Source of the DNA: Prochlorococcus sp. AG-409-J16
GTDB lineage: Bacteria > Cyanobacteriota > Cyanobacteriia > PCC-6307 > Cyanobiaceae
DNA length: 64,000 nt
Assembly: GCA_003215655.1 (NCBI GenBank)
Contig: QCKB01000001.1
Span: 124,001 to 188,000, forward strand
Reading direction: 5' to 3'
Below are positions 19,420 to 27,735 of the stretch, piece by piece (position 1 is the stretch's first letter; every line of letters starts with the position of its first letter). A program made the position numbers and the translations under genes. The notes under the pieces are model-generated. The model was not told the DNA's origin and did no database searches. It was given only the letters and a program-made list of their open reading frames with translations.

Positions 19420-20127
19420 ATGAGAACTATCTTGATAAGTGGGGCCAATAGGGGTATAGGGAAAGAGACTGCTAAACGTCTTCTAGCAGATGGACATACA
19501 TTAAGTCTTGGTATTAGAAATCCTGAATTATTTGAACCAAGCTCAATAGGTATTACAAATTCGGTCAAGGATAGGTTGTTAATATCTAAATATGAAGCTA
19601 GAGATCCTTCAACTTCCGAAAAATGGGTTAAAAAAAGTATAGAAAAATTTGGAAAAATAGACTCAGTAATTAATTGTGCAGGACTATTTAAACGAACGCC
19701 ATTTAATATAACCACTCGAGACACAGATGATATAGATGAATTATTGAAGGTCAATGTTATGGGGCCTTGGAATTTATGTAATTCTGCATGGCCCTACTTA
19801 TCAAAAAATGCCTCTAGTCGAATTATTGTATTAGTATCTATGAGTGGAAAAAGATCAAAGGGCAATCTTGCGGGTTATACCGTCAGTAAGTTTGCATTAA
19901 TGGGACTATGTCAAACAATGAGGAATGTTGGATGGGACCAAGGAATACGTGTAACAGCAATATGTCCAAGCTGGGTTAATACTGATATGGCAGCAGATAT
20001 ATGCTCTATATCAAAAGACAAGATGACTCAACCAGAGGATATAGCGGCTCTTTGTTCTCAACTCCTATTGCTGCCAAATAGTTCTATACCATTTGAAATA
20101 TCCCTGAATTGCAATCTAGAGACCTAA
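19420..20127 (+). CDS. Short-chain dehydrogenase/reductase
   Basis: This 235-residue classical SDR has the nucleotide motif ILISGANRGIGKETAKRL at residues 4-21, a CAG motif near 85, the catalytic Ser in VLVSMSGKRS, and the YTVSK Tyr/Lys pair near 153-157. The substrate cannot be inferred. It is close in length and pattern to 3-oxoacyl-ACP-reductase-like SDRs, but the real FabG is usually linked to fatty acid genes. It sits 130 bases after crtL on the same strand, though nothing shows that they share a transcript. Confidence 0.85.
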   Translation: MRTILISGANRGIGKETAKRLLADGHTLSLGIRNPELFEPSSIGITNSVKDRLLISKYEARDPSTSEKWVKKSIEKFGKIDSVINCAGLFKRTPFNITTRDTDDIDELLKVNVMGPWNLCNSAWPYLSKNASSRIIVLVSMSGKRSKGNLAGYTVSKFALMGLCQTMRNVGWDQGIRVTAICPSWVNTDMAADICSISKDKMTQPEDIAALCSQLLLLPNSSIPFEISLNCNLET

Positions 20128-20158
20128 ATTCCATTACAGGACAATCTTAAAGTTGATA

Positions 20159-20263
20159 TTAACTAGAGTTTTCAAGCTTTCTGAATGCTTTGAAAAAACT
20201 AATAATTAAACTTTTAAAGCTTAAAAGGAAAAAAAGTGCTAGAAATAATATAGGCATGCTCAT
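20159..20263 (-). CDS. Possible 34-residue hydrophobic microprotein
   Basis: A minus-strand frame from ATG at 20263 encodes 34 residues: one hydrophobic segment (PILFLALFFLLSF onward), a basic stretch and a polar tail. The shape is that of a single-pass thylakoid microprotein, but it matches no photosystem or cytochrome b6f subunit I know. AT-rich DNA makes such frames common by chance. Confidence 0.25.
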   Translation of the reverse strand: MSMPILFLALFFLLSFKSLIISFFKAFRKLENSS

Positions 20264-20326
20264 TTCAGCTATTTAAGCCCATGCCATCCTGGCTAAACGG
20301 CAAAGCTCACCTATCCGGTAAGAAAA

Positions 20327-20572
20327 ATGATCAATCTATTGAACGATCCAGTCGTTGATCAGTTACGTGCATGCAAAACACCTGAACAACTACTGGCTCT
20401 GGACAAGCAAATATCTATAGACTCAGGTTTAGGGCCTTTATATAAGGTTATATGTGACTTTCTAAAAGATAGAACAATCGCCCCAATAGAAGCTGCAAAC
20501 TGGCTTTCAACACTAATGGATAATAGAGAGAGGCTACTTGAGGATTGCTTAAGTACTACATGTAAACTATGA
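20327..20572 (+). CDS. Small conserved protein of unknown function
   Basis: This is an 81-residue soluble protein with no membrane segment. It is mostly helical by composition, with the sequence start MINLLNDPVVDQLRACKTPEQL. Codon use is cleaner than in the surrounding AT-rich DNA, and the reading frame has a well-placed ATG, so it looks real. I recognise no domain. It stands alone between an SDR and the first of the two tiny paralogous membrane proteins. Confidence 0.65.
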   Translation: MINLLNDPVVDQLRACKTPEQLLALDKQISIDSGLGPLYKVICDFLKDRTIAPIEAANWLSTLMDNRERLLEDCLSTTCKL

Positions 20573-20827
20573 TCTCAAAAATAATTAACTAAATACCAGT
20601 TAAAAGTAGTCACAGCAATTGAAATCAATGCATAATTAATTAATTAAAAATTAAAATCTGAAATATCGTAATTCTATTAATAACTGAGAATACACTCTTG
20701 ATTCGTTAAAGTTAGACTATTAAGTTGTAATTATTGAACGGTTTTCTAGAGTCGTGGCAATTGGTTAATAAAGATGGACGACGAATCTATTACTTGCTAA
20801 AAGAAGTTGCCTACCTTTGTGGCCTTC

Positions 20828-20968
20828 ATGACCCAACAGATCATTACCATTCAACTTTCAGCTCTTCTAGCAGCCTCAACATTTGACAAGGATCAGCCCG
20901 TCGTTAAATGGGGTGGATTGCTTGTGGCTGTCGTAACGCTTGTTGTTGGATTTGTGCAAGGCGGTTAA
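20828..20968 (+). CDS. Tiny membrane protein, paralogue 1 (46 residues)
   Basis: The ORF encodes 46 residues. The second half is one membrane helix (GGLLVAVVTLVVGFVQGG), preceded by a short hydrophobic N-terminal stretch and the polar motif FDKDQPVVKWGG. It is paralogous to the 47-residue protein at 28152: both share KDQ, K-aromatic-GG, VA and a terminal F-[VL]-QGG. A perfect 15-base terminator stem follows the stop. An in-frame GTG three codons earlier (20819) is an alternative start. The small size, single helix and nearness to antenna genes suggest a thylakoid microprotein, but this is inference. Confidence 0.7.
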   Translation: MTQQIITIQLSALLAASTFDKDQPVVKWGGLLVAVVTLVVGFVQGG

Positions 20969-20995
20969 CCAAACCAAACCTTGGACAATCATTTG

Positions 20996-21039
20996 ATTAA
21001 ATGCCTTTTGCTCGAATAAGCGGACAAAAGGCATTTAAT
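20996..21039 (+). terminator. Perfect 15-bp hairpin after the tiny membrane gene
   Basis: ATTAAATGCCTTTTG at 20996-21010 is the exact reverse complement of 21025-21039, with a 14-base loop. It follows the stop of the tiny membrane protein by 27 bases and is a probable transcription terminator or 3' stabiliser, although only a mixed AT-rich tract rather than a pure T-run follows. Confidence 0.7.
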
Positions 21040-21311
21040 CTCAATTTATTTAAATCCTTACGTATAAATTGAGCATTTAAATCCTAACGTCTCCTTTTTG
21101 AAGAAAAATATGAATTAAAATGAGGGTACAGAATATCCGTTAGACTTTAACTAAGGAAAATAAATTCATTGTAATGATAATATTCATCAAAAGTTAAATG
21201 CTGCATATAAATATATAGATAACAAATTGTTGACATTAGACTAGAAGTAATCTTTTAATATTTTATTCTAAATAAGTTATATTAGAGTATAAATAACATT
21301 ATTATTTTCAA
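21040..21311. other. AT-rich gap before the MBL-fold gene
   Basis: Apart from the terminator at its left edge, this gap holds only AT-rich DNA. TTATATTAGAGTATAAATAAC near 21276-21297 could provide -10 elements for the downstream gene. I see no ORF or structured RNA. Confidence 0.4.
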
Positions 21312-22058
21312 ATGGTTTTTTCAGCAAAGTATTATGGAAGCAATACATGGTTACTTGAATTTGGACAAACAAATATATTGGTTGACCCATGGTTTGTAGG
21401 TTCTTTAATATTAGGCCCTGGTAAATGGTTTTTCGAAGGTAAACTACTGGAAAAGTTTAAAGTACCAAAAAAGATTGATCTAATTCTATTAACTCAAGGA
21501 CTTGAAGACCATACACATATAAAAACACTAAACCAACTAGACAAAAATATACCTATTATTTGTAGCAATAGTGGATTTCAAAACTTAAAGAATATAGGTT
21601 TCAAACATGTAATCAATAGTTCTCCTGGAAAGACTGAAAATTATAAAGACATAATAATTAGAACTATTTGCGGAGCTAGAGTGCCTAATCAAGAAAATGG
21701 ATACATAATCAATAATAAAAATACATCACTATATATTGAACCGCATGGTTTTTTTGATAACAATTTAACAAAGGAAAAATTAGACATTATAATATCACCA
21801 TTCATGACATTGAGCTTACCATTGGCTGGTGATTTTATTCGTGGAGATGATACAATCAGAAGGTTGATAGAGAATTTCAACCCAAACTATGTAATAGCAA
21901 CAATAACTGGAGAAAATGTTTCATTTGAAGGTGTTCTCAATAAATTTATCATTCAAAAGACTCTAGATCTTGATAGCTTCAAAAATAATTATAAGCAAGT
22001 ATCGTTTATAATGCCAAGAATTGGTAAAAGTTGTCTCACTTTAAACAATGCATCATAA
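21312..22058 (+). CDS. Metallo-beta-lactamase-fold protein
   Basis: This 248-residue protein of the MBL fold belongs to the UPF0173-like or plant/cyanobacterial branch. The first metal motif is LTQGLEDHTH (about residues 59-68), a variant of THxHxDH in which the first His is Gln, as in cyanobacterial proteins with SQGLxDHxH. NTWLLEFGQTNILVDPWF at the N-terminus is the usual beta-sheet start. Metal binding with a reduced ligand set is likely. The substrate is unknown. It heads a run of genes (a membrane protein, GST and HIBADH-like gene) with tight spacing, so it is probably the first gene of an operon. Confidence 0.8.
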   Translation: MVFSAKYYGSNTWLLEFGQTNILVDPWFVGSLILGPGKWFFEGKLLEKFKVPKKIDLILLTQGLEDHTHIKTLNQLDKNIPIICSNSGFQNLKNIGFKHVINSSPGKTENYKDIIIRTICGARVPNQENGYIINNKNTSLYIEPHGFFDNNLTKEKLDIIISPFMTLSLPLAGDFIRGDDTIRRLIENFNPNYVIATITGENVSFEGVLNKFIIQKTLDLDSFKNNYKQVSFIMPRIGKSCLTLNNAS

Positions 22059-22063
22059 ATTCA

Positions 22064-22570
22064 ATGTTAATTAACCTTAAAAATAACATTTCCACTACAA
22101 GGCTAGCTCTAGCACTATTAACTATATTTCTTATAATTTCAAATACAGTAATAACAGATGATATACATATTTTACTTTCTAATATTATTGAAAACGATCC
22201 AAACAATAAAGTCTATTTTCCTTTATATGTAATATTAGGATTGATTTTGCCAATAATATTGAGATTGAAATCTAATGATTTTAAAATAAGGTCAAAATTA
22301 TTAGACTCTTATTTAATACTTCTATCCAGTCAGATACTAACTGAACTTTTACTAGTACCTTCTAAAGGAAAAGGGATTGGTTTCATTATAGGTATGATAT
22401 TCACATTGTTTAGGTTAAACCAACTAATATTATTTAAACAAACCAATTCATGTCTAAGAATTGAAAATCTCTTCATACATTCAATGATAGCAATATGGGG
22501 ATACAATCTTTTGCATATAGTCTTGTATAGGCTAATACCATTAGGGAAAATTATTATTTTTAATGGATAA
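22064..22570 (+). CDS. Polytopic membrane protein of unknown function
   Basis: This is a 168-residue protein with about five hydrophobic helices at roughly 13-30, 50-65, 78-92, 98-115 and 133-155. I see no recognised domain. I start it at ATG 22064 because the longer frame would use a TTG inside the preceding gene. The gap to the MBL gene is six bases, and it overlaps the GST gene by eight bases, so translational coupling is likely. It is probably a thylakoid or plasma membrane protein. Confidence 0.7.
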   Translation: MLINLKNNISTTRLALALLTIFLIISNTVITDDIHILLSNIIENDPNNKVYFPLYVILGLILPIILRLKSNDFKIRSKLLDSYLILLSSQILTELLLVPSKGKGIGFIIGMIFTLFRLNQLILFKQTNSCLRIENLFIHSMIAIWGYNLLHIVLYRLIPLGKIIIFNG

Positions 22571-23228
22571 TATTTTATATAGCTTCAGACGTTGTCCTTT
22601 TGCTATAAGAGCAAGGTGGGCAATATTAATAGGCGGTAAATCAGTGGCTTTGAGAGAAATAAGCTTAAGAGATAAGCCTGTTGAATTACTAAATATATCA
22701 TCAAAAGCTACCGTACCTGTACTTATAACAGAACAAGCTGAAATCATAGAGGAAAGCTTAGAGATAATGAAATGGGCATTTAAAGATTCGGATCAGAGTC
22801 CACATATTGATTATAATTCAAAAATAATGATTGATTATAATGACAATATATTCAAATTTCATCTAGATCGATATAAATATAATGCACGTTATCAAAATGA
22901 AGATGCAATATTCCATCGCAATAAGGCCCGGGAGATCCTCGAAGAATGGAACTCCAGTATGTTAAAACAACCTGAGAAAGATCAATATTGGTTAACGTCA
23001 AAAAATCCATCTTTTGCTGATTTTTCAATCTGGCCATTTGTAAGACAATACCGCATTGCAGATAGAGATTACTTTGATAATGAAATCAAATTAAAGCAAT
23101 TAAAAAATTGGTTATTTTATTTCTTAAACCATAATAATTATGAATTAATAATGGAAAAAGTTCCGATTTGGAAACCTGGAGATAAGACAATAAGATTTCC
23201 ATATAGATATAATGATATAAAGAAATAG
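22563..23228 (+). CDS. Glutathione S-transferase-like protein
   Basis: This 221-residue protein has an N-terminal thioredoxin-like GST domain. RRCPFAIRAR places C11-P12 at the active-site position, as in omega, beta or glutaredoxin-2-like GSTs. KATVPVLITEQAEIIEESLEIMKW contains the cis-Pro and the Glu-Ser that bind glutathione. The C-terminal half is helical with DFSIWPFVRQYRIAD. It overlaps the upstream gene by eight bases and is followed after eight bases by the dehydrogenase. Its role may be detoxification or a reductase activity; the substrate is unknown. Confidence 0.85.
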   Translation: MDNILYSFRRCPFAIRARWAILIGGKSVALREISLRDKPVELLNISSKATVPVLITEQAEIIEESLEIMKWAFKDSDQSPHIDYNSKIMIDYNDNIFKFHLDRYKYNARYQNEDAIFHRNKAREILEEWNSSMLKQPEKDQYWLTSKNPSFADFSIWPFVRQYRIADRDYFDNEIKLKQLKNWLFYFLNHNNYELIMEKVPIWKPGDKTIRFPYRYNDIKK

Positions 23229-23236
23229 TTCTATTT

Positions 23237-24130
23237 ATGAAAAGATCTAAACCAGATAAGCAACTAATCGGCTTTATTGGGTTAGGAGCTATAGGAAAAC
23301 CAATTGCATGTAACCTAATAAAGGCAGGCCATAAATTAAGGTATTATTCGAGGAGTAGGTCCTTCAAGGATGATTACCTTCTAAGTGGTTCTACCTCCTG
23401 CAACTCTCCGAAGGAAGCAGCTATTAATGTCAGTGTTCTTATACTTTGTGTTTCTGATGATGAAGCTGTTGAAGATGTTATTTTTAATAAGTATGGAGCT
23501 GTTAATACTCTAAGAGAAGGTTCAACTGTTATTGATTTCTCAACTATTTCACCTGATAAAGCTATATCAATAGGAGAAAGACTTAACAAAATCAACATCA
23601 ATTATATTGACTCTCCAGTCACAGGTGGAACTGAAGGTGCACGTGATGGAAATTTAACTTTGCTAGTAGGAGGCGAACCTAAGATAGTTAAACAGGTTAA
23701 TCCCATTCTCGAGATAGTTGGTAATTCTATAAATCACTTTGGTCCTATTGGTTCAGGACAGAAAGTTAAAGTGATTAATCAAATACTAGTAGCTGGAACA
23801 TATACAGCATTGGCTGAAGCTATAACATTAGGTCAAAAGTTAGATCTTCCTATTGAAAAAGTAGTTAATGTACTCAATTCAGGTGCGGGTGGTTCATGGG
23901 CTTTAAAAAATAGATCTAAGTCAATGGTTAAAGATATTTACCCATTAGGATTTAAATTAAGCCTTCATCATAAGGATCTTGAAATAGCCTTACATATTGC
24001 ACAAAAGAATGGTATCGATTTGAAGTTTACATCATTAGTGAAATCAATTGAAGCTGACCTTATAGATAAAGGTTATGGCAATGAAGATGTTTCCGTAATA
24101 AAAAAATCAAGCTCGGTTTTAATTGAATAA
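23237..24130 (+). CDS. 3-hydroxyisobutyrate dehydrogenase-family reductase
   Basis: This 297-residue beta-hydroxyacid dehydrogenase is related to 3-hydroxyisobutyrate and tartronate semialdehyde reductases. The Rossmann motif is GFIGLGAIGKPIACNL (12-27), the substrate motif is DSPVTGGTEGA (126-136), and the catalytic lysine is K178 in GSGQKVKVINQ with N181. The GLGAIGKPIA form with RDGNL fits the tartronate-semialdehyde/glyoxylate reductase side, but the substrate is not determined. It is the last gene of the run that starts with the MBL protein. Confidence 0.88.
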   Translation: MKRSKPDKQLIGFIGLGAIGKPIACNLIKAGHKLRYYSRSRSFKDDYLLSGSTSCNSPKEAAINVSVLILCVSDDEAVEDVIFNKYGAVNTLREGSTVIDFSTISPDKAISIGERLNKININYIDSPVTGGTEGARDGNLTLLVGGEPKIVKQVNPILEIVGNSINHFGPIGSGQKVKVINQILVAGTYTALAEAITLGQKLDLPIEKVVNVLNSGAGGSWALKNRSKSMVKDIYPLGFKLSLHHKDLEIALHIAQKNGIDLKFTSLVKSIEADLIDKGYGNEDVSVIKKSSSVLIE

Positions 24131-24131
24131 T

Positions 24132-24389
24132 TTATTGCTCACTCCTCCTACGATCAATAATCCTTGCTAGTTCCAAAAAATATCCTGCAGTACAGTATTT
24201 ACCTAGGTTGCGCTCTCTATTACTTGGATCACTCCTTAATTCTGCAGTCTCAGCCATAATAATATCCAATTCCTGTTGAGGAATATCATAGAGTTCCCTA
24301 AGTTCTAATTCACGGTCTAACAAGTGGCTTTTAAACCATTTTTCCTTTGACTCTTGCAAAGGGACATCCCTAGAAAGATCCTTTCTCAT
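24132..24389 (-). CDS. Small conserved cyanobacterial protein
   Basis: This is an 85-residue, highly charged helical protein (KEKWFKSHLLDRELELRELYDIPQQELD). It has no cysteine motif and no membrane segment. It is convergent with the HIBADH-like gene, whose stop lies two bases away, and follows the GltS gene direction on the minus strand. It looks like a cyanobacteria-specific small protein of unknown function. Confidence 0.7.
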   Translation of the reverse strand: MRKDLSRDVPLQESKEKWFKSHLLDRELELRELYDIPQQELDIIMAETAELRSDPSNRERNLGKYCTAGYFLELARIIDRRRSEQ

Positions 24390-24487
24390 AGAAAATAATC
24401 ACCGACTAAAAATATAGCTCAAAATTTTATAATATAGAAATTTATATTTAATTCTGAATTTTGTTTTAATATAGCTTATTGTTTAAT

Positions 24488-25879
24488 TCAACCATTTTGA
24501 TTTAACTGAGGTACTTTAATCACAATTGCAATAATTAAAAATAATACTGTTAGCAGGCCTGAAATTTCTGTCCAGCCTAATAATCCTATACGAGTGACAA
24601 AAACTGGAGCCAACACAGTAATTAGGCCACCTGAAAGCAATGGTTGTAAAAATAATTGCTTAATCGAGAATATTGGGAGTGCATTAGTATCATTTAATGG
24701 ATCAGATAACCGAAGTAATAATAATCCACTAGCTGCAACTCCAGTTGCATTCCCAAATTCTGTAATTGATCTTTCAAACCATTCTTCATGAAAAATAATT
24801 CTTGATAAAACGAGCATACCAATTAAATTCCATATTAATCCTGAGGCTGCTAAAATAATTACTGGTATCCAATCATTTTTGAGTAGTTCTAAGTTTAAAC
24901 TTGCCATTGCAGTTACAATTAGTAGGTCTGTACATAATGTTCCTATCTCTCTTTGCAATAGTGGTGATACAATTTTTGTCTGAGATGTTTTTTCTAAAAC
25001 ATATCTGAACAAGAGAGATGATAATAGAGTCAATGGGAAAACAGGGAAAATATTGATAACATTGGAATATCCATTTCCGAAAAATAGCCCCAAAAATTGC
25101 AAAATTTTTAATATTGAAACACCTACTCCAACACAAGCACCTGCAAGTCCAAGGTTTAGAGCAAGTACTTTGATTTGTTCAACAAAACTAATTGGAAATA
25201 AGTCCTCTTTACTTGTATTTAGGTGACTTATTTGTTTTTTTTCTAGCCAACCACGCCATCGGCCTAAAATGACAAGGAAACTACCAATTATTGTTGAAGT
25301 CAAAAGTCCAACTGTTGCCATAGCAAGACCTAGATCTAATCCAGCACTAAAACCTAGTTGCTTAAAGCTATTTCCCATTACTGATGCAGCTCCATGTCCA
25401 CCTTCAAATCCAACTTCAATCAAGCAACCCATAAGTGGATCAACATCCAAATAAGGGGAAAGAATAAAAATCACAATTAGACCTCCAACTAAATACTGAC
25501 CAAAGCCCAGTAAAAGTCCAAGTAAGGCTTGTGATAGAACTGGTTTAAACAAACCTTTCGCCTTAGGAAGCGGTCTTCCTATCATTAAAGTTGCAAAAAC
25601 CAGAGTTAACAAAGGAGTAGGAAGCTGAACCCAAATATCAGTTACCACTTCGGGCATCAAATGGATATATCCATAAGGACCAACCAAAAGAGCTAAAGTC
25701 CCAACTAATAAGGCAATAGGGACACCAAGTCTTTCAAGCTTTAAGGCAAGTTCTAATCTTCTCCCAAGGCCAAGTAGCAAAGCCAGCAAGCTAAAAAGCA
25801 ACAGAGCCAAGTAAAAGCCTGGGGCATTGCTGCTTAAACCTTGCAGCAAAGTTTTTATGTTCTCAAACAAATAATCCAT
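24488..25879 (-). CDS. GltS-type sodium/glutamate symporter-like membrane protein
   Basis: This is a 463-residue integral membrane protein with about 11 or 12 hydrophobic helices. GLGRRLELALKLERLGVP, EVGFEGGHGAASVMGNSF and NATGVAASGLLLLRLSDP resemble the inverted-repeat GltS family of sodium/glutamate symporters. The family is about 400 residues, so a longer loop near residues 215-235 (WLEKKQISHLNTSKEDLFP) adds length. The transported substrate is unproven. It is monocistronic with a long upstream region, in which a plus-strand terminator lies. Confidence 0.82.
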   Translation of the reverse strand: MDYLFENIKTLLQGLSSNAPGFYLALLLFSLLALLLGLGRRLELALKLERLGVPIALLVGTLALLVGPYGYIHLMPEVVTDIWVQLPTPLLTLVFATLMIGRPLPKAKGLFKPVLSQALLGLLLGFGQYLVGGLIVIFILSPYLDVDPLMGCLIEVGFEGGHGAASVMGNSFKQLGFSAGLDLGLAMATVGLLTSTIIGSFLVILGRWRGWLEKKQISHLNTSKEDLFPISFVEQIKVLALNLGLAGACVGVGVSILKILQFLGLFFGNGYSNVINIFPVFPLTLLSSLLFRYVLEKTSQTKIVSPLLQREIGTLCTDLLIVTAMASLNLELLKNDWIPVIILAASGLIWNLIGMLVLSRIIFHEEWFERSITEFGNATGVAASGLLLLRLSDPLNDTNALPIFSIKQLFLQPLLSGGLITVLAPVFVTRIGLLGWTEISGLLTVLFLIIAIVIKVPQLNQNG

Positions 25880-26040
25880 CCTTAAGCATTTCTAGCAAGT
25901 CAGATGCAAAATATATCTCTGTTATTAAATCTAATAGATTCATTCATATTCCTGTTAAGTCTATTCATCAGGTTTTGGACCAAAGAGGTCTAGGAATTTC
26001 CTTTTCTAAGTTCAAAAGCTTTTGAATTCATCCCAAAGGC

Positions 26041-26220
26041 ATAAGAGTGCCTCTTATTACAAAGAAAGTAAGAGGGTGTTTGTAAAAATAGACTCTAGTC
26101 TAATCCGACACATAAGGAAGATGCCTAGGATACTAATTCTAGCCCTTATAAATGGGATACTTTAAACGGACAAGAAGCGAACAAAATCATCCTCTGTGAA
26201 ACACCAGAGGATTTTTTTTT
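26041..26220 (+). ncRNA. Candidate orphan plus-strand RNA ending in a strong terminator
   Basis: There is no gene on the plus strand here, yet a clean intrinsic terminator ends at 26220. ATAAGAG at 26041-26047 can pair with CTCTTAT at 26051-26057, and CTCTTA can instead pair with TAAGAG at 26069-26074. These two hairpins are mutually exclusive, as in an attenuator or small RNA. The 5' end is not defined. It matches no cyanobacterial RNA I know. Confidence 0.35.
26189..26220 (+). terminator. Intrinsic terminator (8-bp stem and T-run)
   Basis: ATCCTCTG at 26189-26196 pairs with CAGAGGAT at 26205-26212, followed by eight T residues in 26213-26220. The T-run is on the plus strand, so it ends a rightward transcript. 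The hairpin also lies directly after the stop of the small minus-strand gene, where it has no T-run. Confidence 0.75.
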
Positions 26221-26364
26221 TCAAACAAGTACAAATAAGAGCAATGCATGTATTGCAAACTCTGCCAAACCAAGCCTTAGATAAAGATTGTTTTGCTCAA
26301 CAACCCTTGTCTTACGTACTTCGTATTGTCTCTTGAAATTAGTCTCAGGCACATTAAATTCCAT
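26221..26364 (-). CDS. Small single-pass membrane protein
   Basis: This is a 47-residue protein with a charged N-terminus (VPETNFKRQYEVRKTRVVEQ) and one C-terminal membrane helix (LGLAEFAIHALLLFVLV). It recalls high-light-inducible proteins in size and location but lacks their ExxNGR and GFxxxxxxE motifs. I start it at M17 of the longer frame (base 26364), because the extra 16 residues (MQYLKLFGFMAYGRKT) look like upstream sequence. It is convergent with the orphan transcript and lies downstream of pcb on the same strand, 315 bases away. Function is unknown. Confidence 0.55.
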   Translation of the reverse strand: MEFNVPETNFKRQYEVRKTRVVEQNNLYLRLGLAEFAIHALLLFVLV

Positions 26365-26679
26365 GGTTTTCCTGCCATATGCCATAAAGCCAAATAATTT
26401 CAAATATTGCAACTACTACATATGGTGTAGTAATTCAATGCAGGCACTATATCAATCAAACGCAAATGATTTGATATCTGCTTGTAGTAAGAAATCCTTT
26501 AAAGAGGTAGCTGTTTAAAAAGAATAAGATTAACGATTGTTCAATAATGTTTTTCTAAGCCAGGTCTACTTTTTAAATATGAATCGCGAATACTAGAAAT
26601 GAGAATAAAAAAAAGCCTTGCTAATGCAAGGCTTTTAAAGTAATAATCTTTTCTTGACTATCTTTTTAGTCTTAAAAGA
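26365..26679. other. Intergenic region after pcb
   Basis: Apart from the pcb terminator, this region holds no gene I can support. A 25-codon plus-strand frame ending at 26518 overlaps the small membrane gene region and looks like chance. AT-rich DNA before the small gene is the likely promoter. Confidence 0.4.
26611..26636 (-). terminator. pcb terminator
   Basis: AAAAGCCTTGC at 26611-26621 is the exact reverse complement of GCAAGGCTTTT at 26626-26636, with a TAAT loop. On the minus strand the stem runs into eight T residues, making a strong intrinsic terminator about 45 bases after the pcb stop. The reverse direction has only a short T-run. Confidence 0.88.
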
Positions 26680-27735
26680 TTAACCTTTTAAGCTAACTGA
26701 AGCTGTATCAATGTTACTCAACGCGTTAGTAACACGCTTAAAGTCAAAGCCCATAGAGCGTAAAGCGTGCCACAAGTGTCCCTGAATAAAGAAGAATCCA
26801 AGGTAGTAGTGAACATTGGTCAACCAAGCTCTGGATGTATGCAAACCATCTGAAAGGTCAGCAGTATCTACCCAGAAAGGAGAAATACTAAACTTAAGAT
26901 CAAGTACTTCACCAAAGAAACTTTCTGGATAAACAGTGGTATTTGTTGCACACCAGAAGGCTGCAACTATTGCCATCCAGCCGATACCAGCTAAAGACCA
27001 AGAAAGCACAGCCTCTGCTGATAGAAGTCCAGCTCCTTTGAATTTGGTGTAATCACCCACCTGTCTGGTAGCGATATGGAAAGCACCACCTGAAATCATT
27101 AAGAAGGCAAGGAAAGCATGCCCACCCATAACATCTTCCAGACTATTTATAGAAAGGAAGTCAAATTGATGGTTCCAGATATTCGCAAGGTTGAGATTGT
27201 ATTCAACTTGTCGAACTGCACCTTGAGCAGCATCGTAAATGCCGTGAATTCGTGCCCATTCAACAAACTGGATATTTGCAACACCCAAGAAAATCAAATG
27301 ATGGCCAAGAATAAAGGTCAAATTGTCGGGATTGTCCCATTCCAATTTAAATTTTCTAGCCTGAGCCACTTGTGAATCCTGCATGTCGCCTGTGAACAAC
27401 AAGGAATGCAGAAGACCACCGGCTCCATAAACCATTGAAGCTACGAGGTGGACTACAGCTACTGAAACGACAGCACTACCTCCTACCCAAACTCCAGCAT
27501 CATCAAATCCGATACCGAGTGCGGCTAAGTGGGGAAGAGCGATTAATGGCTGGTGCCCCATTGGCACCTCAGGGTTGTAGCGAGCGAGCTCAAAAAGGGT
27601 GAATGCACCTGCCCAGAAGGCAATCAGGCCTGTATGCGCTGCATGAGCAGCAATAAATTTGCCTGAACGGTTAGTCACCCCTGAATTACCAGCCCACCAC
27701 CCATAGGTGACGTCTGGGTTTCCATAGGTCTGCAT
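26680..27735 (-). CDS. pcb: Chlorophyll a/b light-harvesting antenna protein Pcb
   Basis: Pcb is the membrane antenna that binds divinyl chlorophyll a and b and supplies photosystem I or II in Prochlorococcus. It is a relative of CP43 and IsiA. The 351 residues show about six transmembrane helices with conserved His ligands (AAHAAHTGL, LPHLAALG, VVHLVASM, LGHHLIFLG, GGHAFLAF, NVHYYLGFFFIQGHLWHA). It starts MQTYGNPDVTYGWWAGN, as Pcb proteins do. It lacks the long lumenal loop of CP43, consistent with a peripheral antenna. It is monocistronic with a strong terminator and a long upstream leader, implying separate light- or nutrient-dependent control. Confidence 0.95.
   Translation of the reverse strand: MQTYGNPDVTYGWWAGNSGVTNRSGKFIAAHAAHTGLIAFWAGAFTLFELARYNPEVPMGHQPLIALPHLAALGIGFDDAGVWVGGSAVVSVAVVHLVASMVYGAGGLLHSLLFTGDMQDSQVAQARKFKLEWDNPDNLTFILGHHLIFLGVANIQFVEWARIHGIYDAAQGAVRQVEYNLNLANIWNHQFDFLSINSLEDVMGGHAFLAFLMISGGAFHIATRQVGDYTKFKGAGLLSAEAVLSWSLAGIGWMAIVAAFWCATNTTVYPESFFGEVLDLKFSISPFWVDTADLSDGLHTSRAWLTNVHYYLGFFFIQGHLWHALRSMGFDFKRVTNALSNIDTASVSLKG

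Noticed and set aside
24594-25454. Plus-strand frames inside the GltS gene
   Set aside because: They are antisense shadows without hydrophobic or domain signals.
26221-26412. High-light-inducible protein next to pcb
   Set aside because: Size and context fit but the ExxNGRxAMxGF core motif is absent.
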